From positions 90,790,421 to 90,854,420 of the forward strand of contig JALMGJ010000005.1 in assembly GCA_023362775.1 (NCBI GenBank): 64,000 nucleotides of DNA, read 5' to 3'. Position 1 is the stretch's first letter; every line of letters begins with the position of its first letter. The notes under the pieces are model-generated. The model was not told where the DNA came from. It worked only from the letters and a program-made list of their open reading frames with translations, and made no database searches. Positions 1 to 10,950 of the stretch are shown here, piece by piece. The position numbers and the translations under genes are program-made. This DNA is from Charina bottae. Its lineage: Eukaryota; Chordata; Lepidosauria; Squamata; Charinaidae.

Positions 1-306
1 AATAACAATTTGCTTGTAATGTATGGTAGCTAATTTAGAACATTATAGTTTCTAAGAGGCATCCTGCTGGAAAGTTCATTCCTAGGTTTAATGAATGGGC
101 TAGAAAGTATGATTAATGTATGCTTGTAGTTTGTTAAAGTTAGTAATTTGTGCAGATATGTATCACAATGTCTTAGGTTAGATCGGGCTTGTATAGATTG
201 TAGACAATGCATGAAATGATGCTTTTGATATGTATTAGCTGTGCAAACTGGAATGTGAATCTAAAGTTTAAAAATCACCTGCATGCCATCTCTATGATTT
301 GTATAG
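1..306. other. Upstream flank of the PLI-alpha-like gene
   Basis: AT-rich sequence with no convincing coding potential. It ends with an AG at 305-306 that can serve as the acceptor for the first coding exon, so it is probably the intron behind a noncoding first exon lying upstream of the window. No core promoter could be recognised. Confidence 0.4.
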
Positions 307-404
307 GTTATATGGTCAAAAGATGCTTCTGATTCTGGTGTCCAGTCTTCTTCTTTTGGGAACATCTCTGGCCAATGGACATGAAACAGATCCTGAAGGA
401 AAAT
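307..404 (+). CDS. PLI-alpha-like exon 1 (16 nt leader plus signal peptide)
   Basis: Acceptor AG at 305-306, ATG at 323, donor GT at 405 after the first base of a codon (phase 1). It encodes the signal peptide and a short acidic N-terminus with no N-terminal cysteines and no Gly-X-Y, unlike the SFTPD counterpart. Confidence 0.8.
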
Positions 405-3130
405 GTAATAATCCTAACCCTATATATGACAATGGGGAGGGGTCTAAGCACCTGGGCAGAAGTGGGAATGAGGGGGGTGCAATTCCTGTTATCTGAATTC
501 AGAAAAGCTCCTGGAAGGCACAGTTGGTAAAAGTGCTCTTCTGAGATCTTTTACTCCCTAAATCCAAACCAACAAACAAATTGTAACCATAGAATTAAGC
601 CTATCAGAGCTGAAGCTAGACTTGTAATGCAAGGATGCCTATTCTTTGGAAGAGCCTTCAGAGGTGTGAATTCACACCTGAAATGGGATAGTCAGGAAAG
701 CAGGCTTGCCAACTTCCTTCTTGTTCACAGAGGGTAAGATTCAGGTAGGCTTGAGGGTGAGGCAATAATCTAATCCCCCATCCCCAAGACGTTTCATGCA
801 TTCTTCTGAAGACCGATATATATTGAGTTGAGATGCCAAGGATTCAACTGAAGATAAAGTAGGCAAGTTCAAGAAAGAATAGATGTTGACTGTTTTAATG
901 CCAACCAATTAGAAGCAGTTCAGTTTAGCTTGGCTTGCCTTCTGTGACTCCATTAAAGTGATGCTGTTTTCCTTTCTAGTACTGAATTCTGTGGCTGAAG
1001 ATGTAAACAAACTTAATAAAGAACTAAAAGAGTTGTCGAATGCCTTCTATACAGTCCATAAAGGTAAGATACTTGAAAATCTGGCTTTTCCTCCAAATTA
1101 CGTGTTGAATTCTAGCTGCCTTACCAGAGTGTCTATAGGGGCATGGGTCAAAAAAGTCAAGATGGTTGCTGGGACTTTCCAATCCTTTTCATGCCTGTCA
1201 CACATGCCACATATGTAGAAAAATTTGGGGCTTTGATCATGTGGTTGAGGCCACCATTTAATTCTCCCTCCCTCCTGGACTTCCATTATTGCTTGTTGCT
1301 GGGTTGTGTTTTGCCCTATTGAATGAAAATATATGAATCCTCTCTTAGGACAGTTTTTCAGTTTGTACCTCTGCCTGTAACCTCTAGACGCCTGATGAAA
1401 TATCTGTTTTCATGTTCTTTTCCCAACTAGTAGAGAATGGCCAAAAAACTGTATGGATCTCCTGAACTGATTTTCATTCATTTAGATGCTCCAACAGTGA
1501 GAAACTTACTCATGCTGAGTATTAGTCAAAGTAAGGATACAAGATCTGGGCTGCAAAAATTCACAATTTTTCACAAGATCACAAGAGGCAGGAAATTTTT
1601 CACAAGATCACAAGAGGCAGGAAAGGGCTACCGTTTTCTGTATCTGTTGGATGCCATATGGTAGACATCTGAAGTTCTGAAGTCTAAATTTGGTGGCCCT
1701 ATTTCAACTATTTTTGGGGGAGGGGGTACTTTGCCAATTATTACTGAGTTTCTGTCTGAAGAATCTCCATTACCTTACTGAGATGATCCCCACATTTCCT
1801 AAGAACAGAGCTGGAGAACCCTGATGCAAGTTGATTGCTCCTCTTGAGGGAACTGTATCTTTTTTCAGGAGTATAGGAAATGAAATAGTATTAATCATTT
1901 GGAACAAATGCTATCCATTAAAGATCCCTGATTTTTCCATTTCCCTGTAAAAAGATGCCACCCCTTCAAGAGTCTGACTGAGTGCATTCCTTAAATCAGG
2001 GCACTTTTTCCAGACTCTGCAAAAGTCTGAAAAAAGTCAGGATCCTTTCAGGAATAGAAGAGAAATTCTATATTTGCACCCAGTCCAAAACACAATTTTC
2101 AGAATGTGTCCAGCCTATGATTTCAGAACACTGCCAATAGTCCCTTTTTCCAAGTTTCCACCACCTTTCCTATTCAAAGAGATGTTGAAACATGTACAGA
2201 TTCTTCTTTTTTACTTAGACCGCTTCATGTTTTCTTCCCAGATATATTCTGAAGTTTGACAAGTGCTGTTGCAGAGTCTCCTACTGTTTTAGGACACATT
2301 ACCTGGGATAGGATGCATTTGAAAGAGCTTGCTTAAGCAAACCACTTTTCTTTTGAAGCAATGCCAGCTAGCTTCCCTCTTAGCTCTTTGCCCACAGGCA
2401 CACTATTTATATTAAATGGCACTCCTGGGAAGATGGGTATTTTCAACAGAGAACTAGAGGGAGGTCCTATTTCAGATCGGAAGCAAGACAGCTTGGTTGG
2501 ATGTCCAGAACTGTGCTTTTCTCCAAATAATAAAGGACCAGATTTTGGCATTTTTAAAAAAGTGAAATGGTGTATGCTGTTTGGCCCATTTGCAATTCCT
2601 TGATTTTTCTCTCTCTTTGCTTCCTTTCAGAACAAAGTACTAAATCACGTCTTTCTTGCTTTCTCCTCTTGTAAAATCTGCTTGCTGCCCTATATCTAGG
2701 GAGGGGAGAACAAATTTTCAGGCAAAAGCAACCTGGTCCATAGAGCATTTTGTACTGTCAAACCAACATTTGCTTGTTTATTGCATTTCTAGCTCGGTCT
2801 TTTGCAAGTGGCAGTGAAAGATTGTACGTGACTAACAAGCATGAAGGGAAGTTTGAAACTCTCAACCTGACGTGTACCCAAGCCGGTGGCCATATTCCTT
2901 CTCCTCAACAAGAAAATGAGAATAAGGCCTTTGCAAGTGTCCTGGAGAGGCATGACAAAACAGCCTATCTTGTCGTCCATGGTTCAGCGAAGTTCGCCAA
3001 CTGGGCTGAGGGAGAACCAGATAATGCTGATGGAACCAAGACATGTGTGGCAGCAGATAAACACGGAGCCTGGCACGCTGCATCCTGTGAAGAAGCACTC
3101 TTGGTTGTGTGTGAATTTTCTTTTATTTAA
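323..3130 (+). CDS. Phospholipase A2 inhibitor alpha-like protein (collectin-derived, lectin-like)
   Basis: Three coding exons, 323-404, 980-1063 and 2793-3130, joined by GT-AG phase-1 introns, give 167 codons plus stop, close to the size known for snake PLI-alpha. Residues 1-19 are a hydrophobic signal peptide ending Ala-Asn-Gly. Residues 28-55 form a leucine-rich neck that probably trimerises. Residues 56-167 are a C-type-lectin-like domain with Cys83, Cys140, Cys154 and Cys162 in the usual places. [13 protein letters not shown] and LLVVCEF are recognisable. PLI-alpha is a blood protein that binds and blocks venom group II phospholipases A2. The EPD triplet (130-132) is kept, but the WND calcium-ligand motif of true collectins is replaced by WHA, so sugar binding is unlikely. 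Asn80-Leu-Thr is a possible N-glycosylation site. The reading frame is intact. Identification is from family recognition, not a database search. Confidence 0.9.
980..1063 (+). CDS. PLI-alpha-like exon 2 (neck coiled coil)
   Basis: 84 bp flanked by TTTCTAG and GGTAAG, phase 1 on both sides. It encodes an alpha-helical, Leu/Val-rich segment. It has exactly the length and phase of the SFTPD neck exon at 37186-37269. Confidence 0.85.
1567..1624. repeat. 29-bp tandem duplication in PLI-alpha intron 2
   Basis: Two identical 29-bp units lie head to tail (1567-1595 and 1596-1624). The surroundings (about 1540-1665) resemble 7605-7711, so the duplication arose within a dispersed repeat that I cannot name. 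The rest of intron 2 (1064-2792) shows nothing recognisable. Confidence 0.8.
2793..3130 (+). CDS. PLI-alpha-like exon 3 (C-type-lectin-like domain)
   Basis: 338 bp to the TAA stop at 3128-3130, after a TTTCTAG acceptor at 2786-2792. The exon starts in phase 1 and codes for the whole lectin-like fold with four cysteines. Confidence 0.92.
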
Positions 3131-3312
3131 TGAGAATGAAGACACGTGTGCTGTGGGGCTACCTAGAACTGACAAGCCGAAACCAACCCTATCAACCCGG
3201 AGACTTTACGACGACTCCCACCCTTACCTCTCACCTGGGATTGCTGTGGGCATAAAAATGTATGGCGCCTATGAATGATTCCATTTGCATATACGTATAT
3301 TCAAGAGTAGTA

Positions 3313-3318
3313 AATAAA
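3313..3318 (+). promoter_or_regulatory. Polyadenylation signal of the PLI-alpha-like gene
   Basis: AATAAA lies 183 bp after the stop codon and just before the first downstream mobile element (3417), giving a short 3' UTR. Confidence 0.6.
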
Positions 3319-3416
3319 TTCATGAAAAAAATGTCACCTTCTCTGGTTTGTTTGTTAGTTTGTTTCTTCATCTATCCATCCATTTATTTTAAAATAACAG
3401 AGGTATCCTATAAAGT

Positions 3417-3547
3417 TGTTGTTGTTCAGTCGTTTAGTCGTGTCCGACTCTTCGTGACCTCATGGACCATAGCACGCCAGGCCTTCCTGTCCTCCACTGT
3501 CTCCCGGAGTTTACTCAAATTCATGTTCATTACATCAGTGATGCTAT
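3417..3547 (-). mobile_element. BovB LINE, severely 5'-truncated copy
   Basis: This is the terminal 131 bp of BovB, nearly identical to the end of the longer copy at 4391. It is flanked by a perfect 9-bp target-site duplication, CTATAAAGT, at 3408-3416 and 3548-3556. Confidence 0.9.
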
Positions 3548-3556
3548 CTATAAAGT

Positions 3557-3930
3557 AGACCTCGCTTAATGGTTTAGCGACCGCTCAAAGTTACGACAGA
3601 GCTGAAAAAGTAACTACAATGGGTCCTCGCACTTACAACTGTCACAGCATCCCATGGTCATGTGATCGAGATTTGGGTGCTTCACAACCAGCAGGCGTTT
3701 ATGACCATCGCAGTGTCCCTCAATCCTATGCTTGCCATTTGCATGCTTCACAGCTGGCTTCCAACAAGCAGAGTCAATGGACAAGCCGGCAGTAAAATCA
3801 CAAGTCGAGGCCACGTGTTGTCTCGCTTAACGACCAAATGGGAAGTGAGGTCGTAAGTCCATCACGGTCACATGATGTTTTGACGGAGTTGCCAGTTCCA
3901 ATTGTGGTCACTAAACAAGGACTACCTGTA
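3557..3930. mobile_element. Non-autonomous DNA-transposon-like repeat
   Basis: The block ends in GGACTACCTGTA and carries many CTTAACGACC/TTACGACC-type motifs. It matches a repeat pattern I know as common in squamate genomes. The ends look like degenerate inverted repeats. The family name is uncertain. Confidence 0.5.
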
Positions 3931-4057
3931 ATCAATCAAGTGATGAGTTTGTGTACAGGGACGATGCCCTTTTGAAATACACAATTTATTTATGCCTTGA
4001 AAATAGCCAGGTATCCTTCTAGAGAACTGGGTTTCCTAGGGCTAATAATGCATATTA

Positions 4058-4360
4058 AAGCCAGTTTGATGTAGTGGATAAAGGCACCAGGCTAGAGACT
4101 GGGAGACCGTGATTTCTAGTCCCACCTTAGGCACAAAGCCAGCTGGGTCATCTTGGGCCAGTCACTTTCTCTCAGCCCCAGGAAGGAGGCAATAGCCCAG
4201 AGTCGTTGCTATACGAAATGGGCGGTGAAGAAATATGATAAATAAATAAGTAAATAAATAAACCACTTCTGAAAAACCTTGGCAAGAAAACTGCAGGGAC
4301 TTGTCCAGGCAGTCACCAGGAGTCAACACTGACTCAAAGGCGTGCACACACACAAACACA
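4058..4360 (+). mobile_element. tRNA-derived SINE split by an LINE-tail fragment
   Basis: The left half (4058-4205) has the GTGTAGTGG-like A box, a TTCTAGTCC B box and the AGCTGGGT..CTTGGGCCAGTCA body. The right half (4263-4360) has the GGCAAGAAAACTGCAGGGA tail. Between them, 4206-4262 is an L2-like tail (GGGCGG, then AAATAAATA repeats). The same SINE family recurs at 7353 and 61204. Confidence 0.75.
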
Positions 4361-4390
4361 CAGCATATTAAATAATATCATCGTCATTTG

Positions 4391-6170
4391 TTGTTGTTCA
4401 GTCATTTAGTCGTGTCTGACTCTTCGTGACCTCATGGACCATAGCACGCCAGGCCTTCCTGTCCTCCACTGTCTCCCAGAGTTTACTCAAATTCATGTTC
4501 ATTACATCGGTGATGCTATCTAACCATCTCATCCTCTGCCGTCCCCTTCTCCTTTTGCCTTCAGTCTTTCCCAGCATCAGGGTCTTTTCCAGTGAGTCCT
4601 CTCTTCGCATGAGGTGGCCAAAGTATTTGAGCTTCAGCTTCAGCATCTGTCCTTCCAATGAGCAGTCAGGGTTGATTTCCTTTAGGATCAACTGGTTTGA
4701 CCTCCTTGCAGTCCAAGGGACTCTCAAGAGTCTTCTCCAGCACCACAGTTCGAAAGCATCAATTCTTCGGCGCTCAGCTTTTCTTATGGTCCAACTCTCA
4801 CAGCCATACATTACTACTGGAAAAACCATAGCTTTAACTATACGGACCTTTGTCGGCAAGGTGATGTCTCTGCTTTTTAATATGCTGTCTAGGTTTGCCA
4901 TAGCTTTCCTCCCAAGGAGCAAGCATCTTTTAATTTCATGGCTGCAGTCACCATCTGCGGTGATCTTGGAGCCCAAGAAAATAAAATCTGTCACTGCTTC
5001 CATTTCTTCCCCTTCTATTTGCCAGGAAGTGATGGGACCAGATGCCATGATCTGAGTTTTTTTAATGTTGAGTTTCAAGCCAGCTTTTGCACTCTCCTCT
5101 TTCACCCTCATCAAGAGGCTCTTTAGTTCCTCTTCACTTTCCGCCATTAGGGTGGTATCGTCTGCATATCTGAGGTTGTTGATATTTCTCCCGGCAATCT
5201 TAACTCCGGCTTGTGATTCATCCAGCCCGGCATTTCTCATGATGTACTCTGCATATAAATTTAATAAGCAGGGTGATATATATACAGCCTTGTCGTACTC
5301 CTTTCCCAATTTTGAACCAGTCGGTTGTTCCATGTCCGGTTCTAGCTGTTGCTTCTTGACCCGCATACAGGTTTCTCAGGACACAGGTAAGGTGGTCTGG
5401 TACTCCCATCTCTTTAAGACCTAGCTTGTAGGATTTTGAGCATAACCTTGCTAGCATGTGAAATGAGCGCAATTGTACGGTAGTTTGAACATTCTTTGGC
5501 ATTGCCCTTCTTTGGAATTGGAACGTAAACTGGCCTTTTCCAATCCTGTGGCCACTGTTGAGTTTTCCAAATTTGTTGGCATATTGAGTGCAGCACTTTA
5601 ACAGCATCATCTTTTAGGATTTTAAATAGCTCAGCTGGGATACTGTCTTCTCCGCTAGCTTTGTTGTTAGTAATGCTTCCTAAGGCCCACTTGACTTCAC
5701 TCTCTAGGATGTCCGGCTCAAGGTCAGTGACCACACCATCGTATTGATCAGGGATATTAAGATCTTTCTTGTATAGTTCTTCTGTGTATTCTTGCCACCT
5801 CTTCTTAATCTCTTCTGCTTCTGTTAGGTCCCTGCCTTTTTTGTCCTTTATCATGCCCATCTTTGCACAAAACCTTCCCTTGATATCTCCGATTTTCTTG
5901 AAAAGATCTCTAGTCTTCCCCATTCTATTGTTTTCCTCGATTTCTTTGCATTGTTCATTTAAGAAGGCCACCTTATCTCTCCTTGCTATTCTCTGGAAAT
6001 CTGCATTCAGTTGGTTATATCTTTCCCTTTCTCCCTTGCCTTTTGCTTTCCTTCTTTCCTCAGCTATTTGTAAAGCCTCATCATAATTATTATCTTGGTT
6101 GGGTTGATTTATTCTCCCTAAATTGATGGTGCTGTAGAAATATGGCATCTCCTGGGGTAGCAATCGCTGG
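4391..6170 (-). mobile_element. RTE/BovB LINE, 5'-truncated with internal deletion
   Basis: The minus strand encodes reverse transcriptase and the C-terminal part of BovB. About 6163-5414 gives the pre-RT and early RT region (IPKKGN, NYR). About 5450-4398 gives the RT with a YADD catalytic box and the [23 protein letters not shown] region. The 3' end is at the left, with the GTTGTTGTTCAGTC signature. Translation jumps near 5420-5450 from the finger region (LQAR) directly to LKEMGVPDH. This loses the segment that should carry the first catalytic aspartate, so the copy is dead. The endonuclease is absent through 5' truncation. Confidence 0.93.
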
Positions 6171-6990
6171 GGATTGGGTGAGGAAAGATTTGAGGTCTTT
6201 TGGAAGTTTGATTTCTGTTTTTGTTTTCTTTTCTTTTTTCCTTCTGAATTATGCTAAGTCATCTGCTGCTGCTGGGGAGGAACAGAACCCAGATGACAGT
6301 AAATAAATAATGGTGAATCCCACTCAGGCTGTACATAGGGGGTCAGGTAGCACAACGATAATAAAAAATAAATAAGGGCCAGGCTTTTGTTGCTACATCA
6401 AAGCATAAATGGGCAGGGATTTATGAGACATGGCCGGAAGGAGAGATAAAGTTGACATTGTAAGAAGGAAAGAGACAGAAAATCCTTTGTGATAGGAGCA
6501 GACCTGTGTAGCTTGCATGATTTACCTGTTTAGTTAGTTTCCTACATTGCATCAGTGCTTAAACAATGAAATCGTTGTCTCCCCTGTCTCCATACATACA
6601 CGCATGCACACCGAGCTAAAGAAACTTCATATATGCATGTGTATGTGTTTGTGTGTATGGCAGTGTATGTGTGCATGTTTATGTACGTATTGATATCAGT
6701 ACTGACTAGCACCCAGATGTCTCTGAAAGTTCACTTAATGTTAGGCTGTAGGCAGTCTTGTCCAGCAGAGAACTTCTTGGCTTCAATTTCTGAGGTGTTC
6801 AGTCCTTCTTCATTTGGAAGGCATCAAGAGGAGGAGAGGCTATTGTAGATATACAAGGATGTCATAAAAACAGACCAGATGGGTGTGTCAGTTTCCTTTA
6901 AAAAAAGGGAGGAAGGCTGCTGCCCATTATATATCCTCCCTTCCTAACTTCAGAGTAATATTTTTGTCCTTACTCAAGAAGTGGTAGAGC
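6171..6990. other. Intergenic, no gene seen
   Basis: Apart from a TG/ATG-rich stretch at about 6630-6690 I recognise nothing here. Confidence 0.4.
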
Positions 6991-7330
6991 GAAAGGTCCC
7001 CTGCTTGCCTAGAACTTAGTGCCATGTTCCTGCCTGGTAAGGTCATAGAGGGCATCTTCGCTCCACATCCCCTTGCCCAGGGAGTATCATCTCCAGGGAC
7101 TGCAGAAGCACACTTCCTTGATTCCTACCCCTTCCTTTGGAACAGCATCTCCCCAGACATTCGAACGATGCCTTTTCTGTCAGCCTGTAGGAGGTCTGTA
7201 AAGAATCAGCTGTTCAAACAAGCCCTGGGAGCTGAATGAGGTGCTTGCCCACTACGAATGGGGGCTGGATTGCAGCTATTCCCAGAGTTTTATAGTGGGA
7301 TTTTGTATTATATTGATTTAGATGTATTGA
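6991..7330 (+). mobile_element. LINE 3' fragment (L2/CR1 group)
   Basis: A frame at 7024-7239 reads FLWNSISPDIR followed by SVKNQLFKQAL and a stop. This is the typical C-terminus of L2/CR1-group ORF2 proteins (compare 16950-17087). It is followed by an AT-rich 3' UTR. Confidence 0.65.
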
Positions 7331-7352
7331 TTTTTGTCTTAATCTAAGTTAT

Positions 7353-7551
7353 GAGAGCCAGTTTGGTGTAGTGGTTAAAGACACTGGGCTAGAAACCAGG
7401 AGACTGAAACTTCTAGTTCTGCCTCTGGCATAAAGCCAGCTGGGTGACTTTGGCCCAGTTATTCTGTCTCAGCCCTAGGAAGAAGGCAAAGGAAAACTGT
7501 TCCTGAAAACATTGCCAAGAAAACTGCATGGATATAACATAACAGACTGTA

Positions 7552-7554
<3 letters not shown>
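7353..7554 (+). mobile_element. tRNA-derived SINE
   Basis: It begins GAGAGCCAGTTTGGTGTAGT with A-box-like and B-box-like (TTCTAGTTC) segments and ends in the GCCAAGAAAACTGCATGG tail. It is the same family as 4058 and 61204. Confidence 0.75.

Positions 7555-7587
<33 letters not shown>
7555..7587. repeat. (ATC)n microsatellite
   Basis: About eleven ATC repeats at the tail of the preceding SINE. Confidence 0.95.
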
Positions 7588-7711
7588 TGTAACTCATCAC
7601 TCATGGAAAGCAAGATACCAAATCTGGGCTGCCAAACCCAGAGAACCACAAGATGGCAGGAAAGGGTTAGAATGTTCTGTATCTCTTTGCTGCTATCTAG
7701 TGGTGTCTGAA

Positions 7712-8039
7712 TAGGGGATGTGGTGGCTCAGCGGGTAAGACACCAGGCTTGTCGATCGGAAGATCGCAAGTTTGGAGGTTCGAATCCCTAGCCCTGCGTG
7801 ACGGAGTGAGCTCCCCAGCTCTTGCCAACCTAGCAATTCGAAAGCATGCAAATGCAAGTAGATTAATAGGTACCACTTCGGTGGGTAGGTAACAGCGTTC
7901 TGCGCATGTCATGCCAGCCACATGACCGTGGAAGCATCTTCGGACAACGCTGGCTCTTCTGCTAACAAACGGAGATGAGCACCAGCCCCTAGAGTCAGAC
8001 ACGACTGCACAACTGTGCGGGGGGAACCTTTACCTTTAC
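7712..8039 (+). mobile_element. Sauria-type tRNA SINE
   Basis: The tRNA-like head has A box TGGCTCAGCGGGTAA and B box GGTTCGAATCC. The conserved body (CCAACCTAGCAATTCGAAAG, TAATAGGTACCACTTC, GCCACATGACCG) and the tail AGAGTCAGACACGACTG..CCTTTACC are present. It is flanked by a 15-bp duplication beginning CTAGTGGTGT at 7697-7711 and 8040-8054, with one mismatch. Confidence 0.95.
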
Positions 8040-8054
8040 CTAGTGGTGTATGAA

Positions 8055-10090
8055 GCTGATAGTCCTAAAGTAAACTTCTGCAGGTTTTGTTACATTCTGT
8101 TCCATCCATTTCAATGTGTCTGTGCAGAACAATGGGTGGGAAATACCTCCATGCAGCCCAGCACTGTTTATAAACTTTCCTCAGATTGTTCTGCTTTCTA
8201 TATGGCTATCTGAGATCAAGTCCACTGAATCCAGCAGACAAAGCCAAACTCATCTCAATTGCTAATATATTTACTATGAATGAGGAGGTGAAGGAGAGAG
8301 TGCACAATAGCCTTCATTCTCTCCTATTGTATTCAACTTACAAGTAATATGTCTGTTTCTAGATATCAATACTGTCCAAGTTCAACTGATGCTGTATACA
8401 AAGCCTCCCTGTTGCAGGAAATCATGATTTGCCCATGGATGCCTGGCTGCTCGCTGAAATCAGAGCGTAGCTTGGGGAAAGGTTTGCTGATGATATTTAC
8501 AGTACTTGCAAGTACATCCCCTAAACAGGAACCCAGCAGTAGACAAGTAAAGACACAAGCATATTGTAGAGCAGAGGATGGTTCTCTAACAGCTCTTTAC
8601 TGAATTTTAAGCACAGATTCCCAGACTGTAGTTCTGAGCTGCATTTCTACTCTGACATACTAAACAGCAGTGGTAATCACGCTCGTGACCCATGCTCAAC
8701 TCTAGATCAGCTCTGGCAGAGACATTGATGTGTTTTCTTAGGCACAGCCTGGATATTTTGTATTAATTTGGTTCTTCTCAGCATTAGTTTCTTTCTTTTT
8801 TCTTATTTTGTCCTCATTACCTTGCATGGCTCACCACTGTTTATTCTGATGGACAGAATATTGGACTTTGTCAATAGGGCCACAGTGGGTCCTGATTTGA
8901 AGGTGTCACAAATGTTCATTTAAAAAGTCACTTGAGGCATGAGAACCAATTGGCTGGAACAAATGAAATGCCTGAAGGGGCCCAAAGGCCAAAGTGTGAA
9001 TCTTCTGTGACTTGGAGACTTGACTTGACTTAATCTGATCTGTTGTGTCCAATGCACTACTTTTAATATGCATCTTTCAGTTACATTTGGTAGAATCTTA
9101 CTCCCTAGTGTGGAGATTTTCAAACAAAGCAAATCTTTCTCTTCATTCAACTTTGTCATATGGGAAAATAGAAATGTTGTATTTGTATTTACCAGGGTGT
9201 CATTTTCAATTAACACTGTTATTTAAGTAATATCTTCCATACCACCGTGGCTTCCAAAAATTACCTACAACCATTTTATGGATCAGAAAAAGTAAACAAG
9301 GGAATAAGCATTATTTCCAATTAAGATATTTTAATAAGAAATAGAGACAGATTCCTATTAAAAAGTAGTAGACTCTGGAGAATTTCTAAATATTTGTTTT
9401 CTTATACCATATGCATTATTCAAGACTTCTTGGAACTGCCAAGGGCTCTTCTTTGCTCGACAGCTCAAGCAACAATTGAACATGCTGATTTATTTATAAC
9501 AAAAAAAAAATAAGATTTACAATCCACTCTGTTTTACTGTCAAATTCTGATATTCCGGAGAGAACTGGCCAGCACAGTTTAAATTTTTGAAAGTGAAAAA
9601 AAAAAAATCTTGCCAAGCCAGTTCTCTGTGGGGATGCTGCTTCAAAAACATTGGAGTGAACTGTTTTGTAAAGCAACACAAAAGTCCTTTGCTTGTAAGA
9701 GTGAAGCAAAGTAGCCACATGGATTTGCTCTGTTCTCTTCTGTAGCTTCCTCTTCCTCAACACAGAGGAGCAAAAAAATACTACGGTCTAAATGAAGCTT
9801 TCTTAATTTGGACAGATTGCATTAACAACTTCTAGTTCCATAATGCTTTTCAACACACCCAGCCTGATAATGGATTTTATTTCCATAGTATCTACATTTT
9901 TAATGTGTTTCAAAATATACCCTTCAAGCCAAACTTTTTTCTCCTGTTTTTCCTAGGTATGCCAACCTTTTTGCACTTTCATAACATTTTTAACCATCTT
10001 GCAGAAAACCAAATGTGAAAATATGCATTCACAATAATCAAATGATATATAGTTTTATACTTTAGCATATTTAGTATTTAGAATAGGTAC
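8055..10090. other. Intergenic, no gene seen
   Basis: AT-rich, with poly-A tracts near 9500 and 9600. The open frames are short and do not resemble any protein I know. Confidence 0.4.
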
Positions 10091-10091
10091 T

Positions 10092-10950
10092 GAAGATATC
10101 AAAGTGGTGGATAGCTTTTGCCTTTTAGGATCAACTATCAATGGTAAAGGAACAAGCAGTCCAGAAATACACCGCAGACTAGGACTTAGTAGAACAGCCG
10201 TGAAGGCCTTGGAAAAGATGTTCAAATACTGTGATGTGTCTATATCCACAAAGATCAGAATTGTGCAAGCCATGGTATTCCCTGTGACACCCTATGGAAG
10301 CGAAAGTTGGACTTTGAAGAAGCAGAATAGAAAGAGTATTGATGCTTTTGAACTTTAGTGTTGGAGAAGACTCCTGAGAATACCCTGGACAGATGTTATG
10401 GAGATCGCGGGCGAAGGAGGAGGGGTGCTTTCCAGGGAGATAAACGCATTCACAGCGTTGAGGACCTTGACCGCCCGTCCAAGAAAGTCAGGCCAGATCC
10501 GCCTTAGAGCGCCAGAGGTTTTTCCCCAGAGAACTGGTTAGCATGACTTAGTTTGGCAAGATTCTGTGTAAGGTAGAACAATAAAGATCTAGAGCTTCAT
10601 TCCAGGCTCAGCATTGTTTCTTACCCTAACCCATGACAACAGCTAAGAAAACAAACAAATGGATCATTGACCAAATCAACCCAGAGTTCTCACTCGAGGC
10701 ACAAATGACCAGGCTCAAATTATCCTACTTTGGACACCTTATGTGAAGACCTAGCTCTCTGGAAAAGGCTGTAATGCTGGGAAAGGTGGAAGGAAAGAGA
10801 AGAAGAGGATGACCAGCAGCAAGGTGGATGGATCTCAGTTACAGTGGTGATGGAGGCATCATTAGACAACCTGAAAGATTGTCATGGAGAAAATCTATCT
10901 ATGTGGTCACTAACATTCGACACCAACTGGATGGCACATAATCAAATCAA
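10092..10950 (+). mobile_element. Old RTE-clade LINE 3' fragment, interrupted
   Basis: The translation at 10104-10358 (FCLLGSTINGKG, IRIVQAMVFPV, YGSESWTLKK, SIDAFEL) parallels the BovB C-terminal region but is clearly a different, older RTE lineage. The frame resumes after a 245-bp insertion at 10394-10638 (WIIDQINPEFSLEAQ, LSYFGHL) and runs to the 3' end near 10950. Confidence 0.85.
10394..10638 (+). mobile_element. Probable solo LTR inserted in the RTE copy
   Basis: A 245-bp insert starting TGTTATGG and ending CATGACA, with an AATAAA-type signal near 10581. The flanks ACAGA (10389-10393) and ACAGC (10639-10643) fit a 5-bp target duplication with one change. There is no internal coding region. 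The element class cannot be fixed. Confidence 0.65.

Noticed and set aside
2418..2437. Possible collagen relic (Gly-Thr-Pro-Gly-Lys-Met-Gly) in PLI-alpha intron 2
   Set aside because: Only two triplets, no splice sites, and located after the neck exon where collagen is not expected.
7712..7800. Genuine tRNA gene from A and B boxes
   Set aside because: The boxes belong to a Sauria SINE with target duplications; the cloverleaf is not kept.
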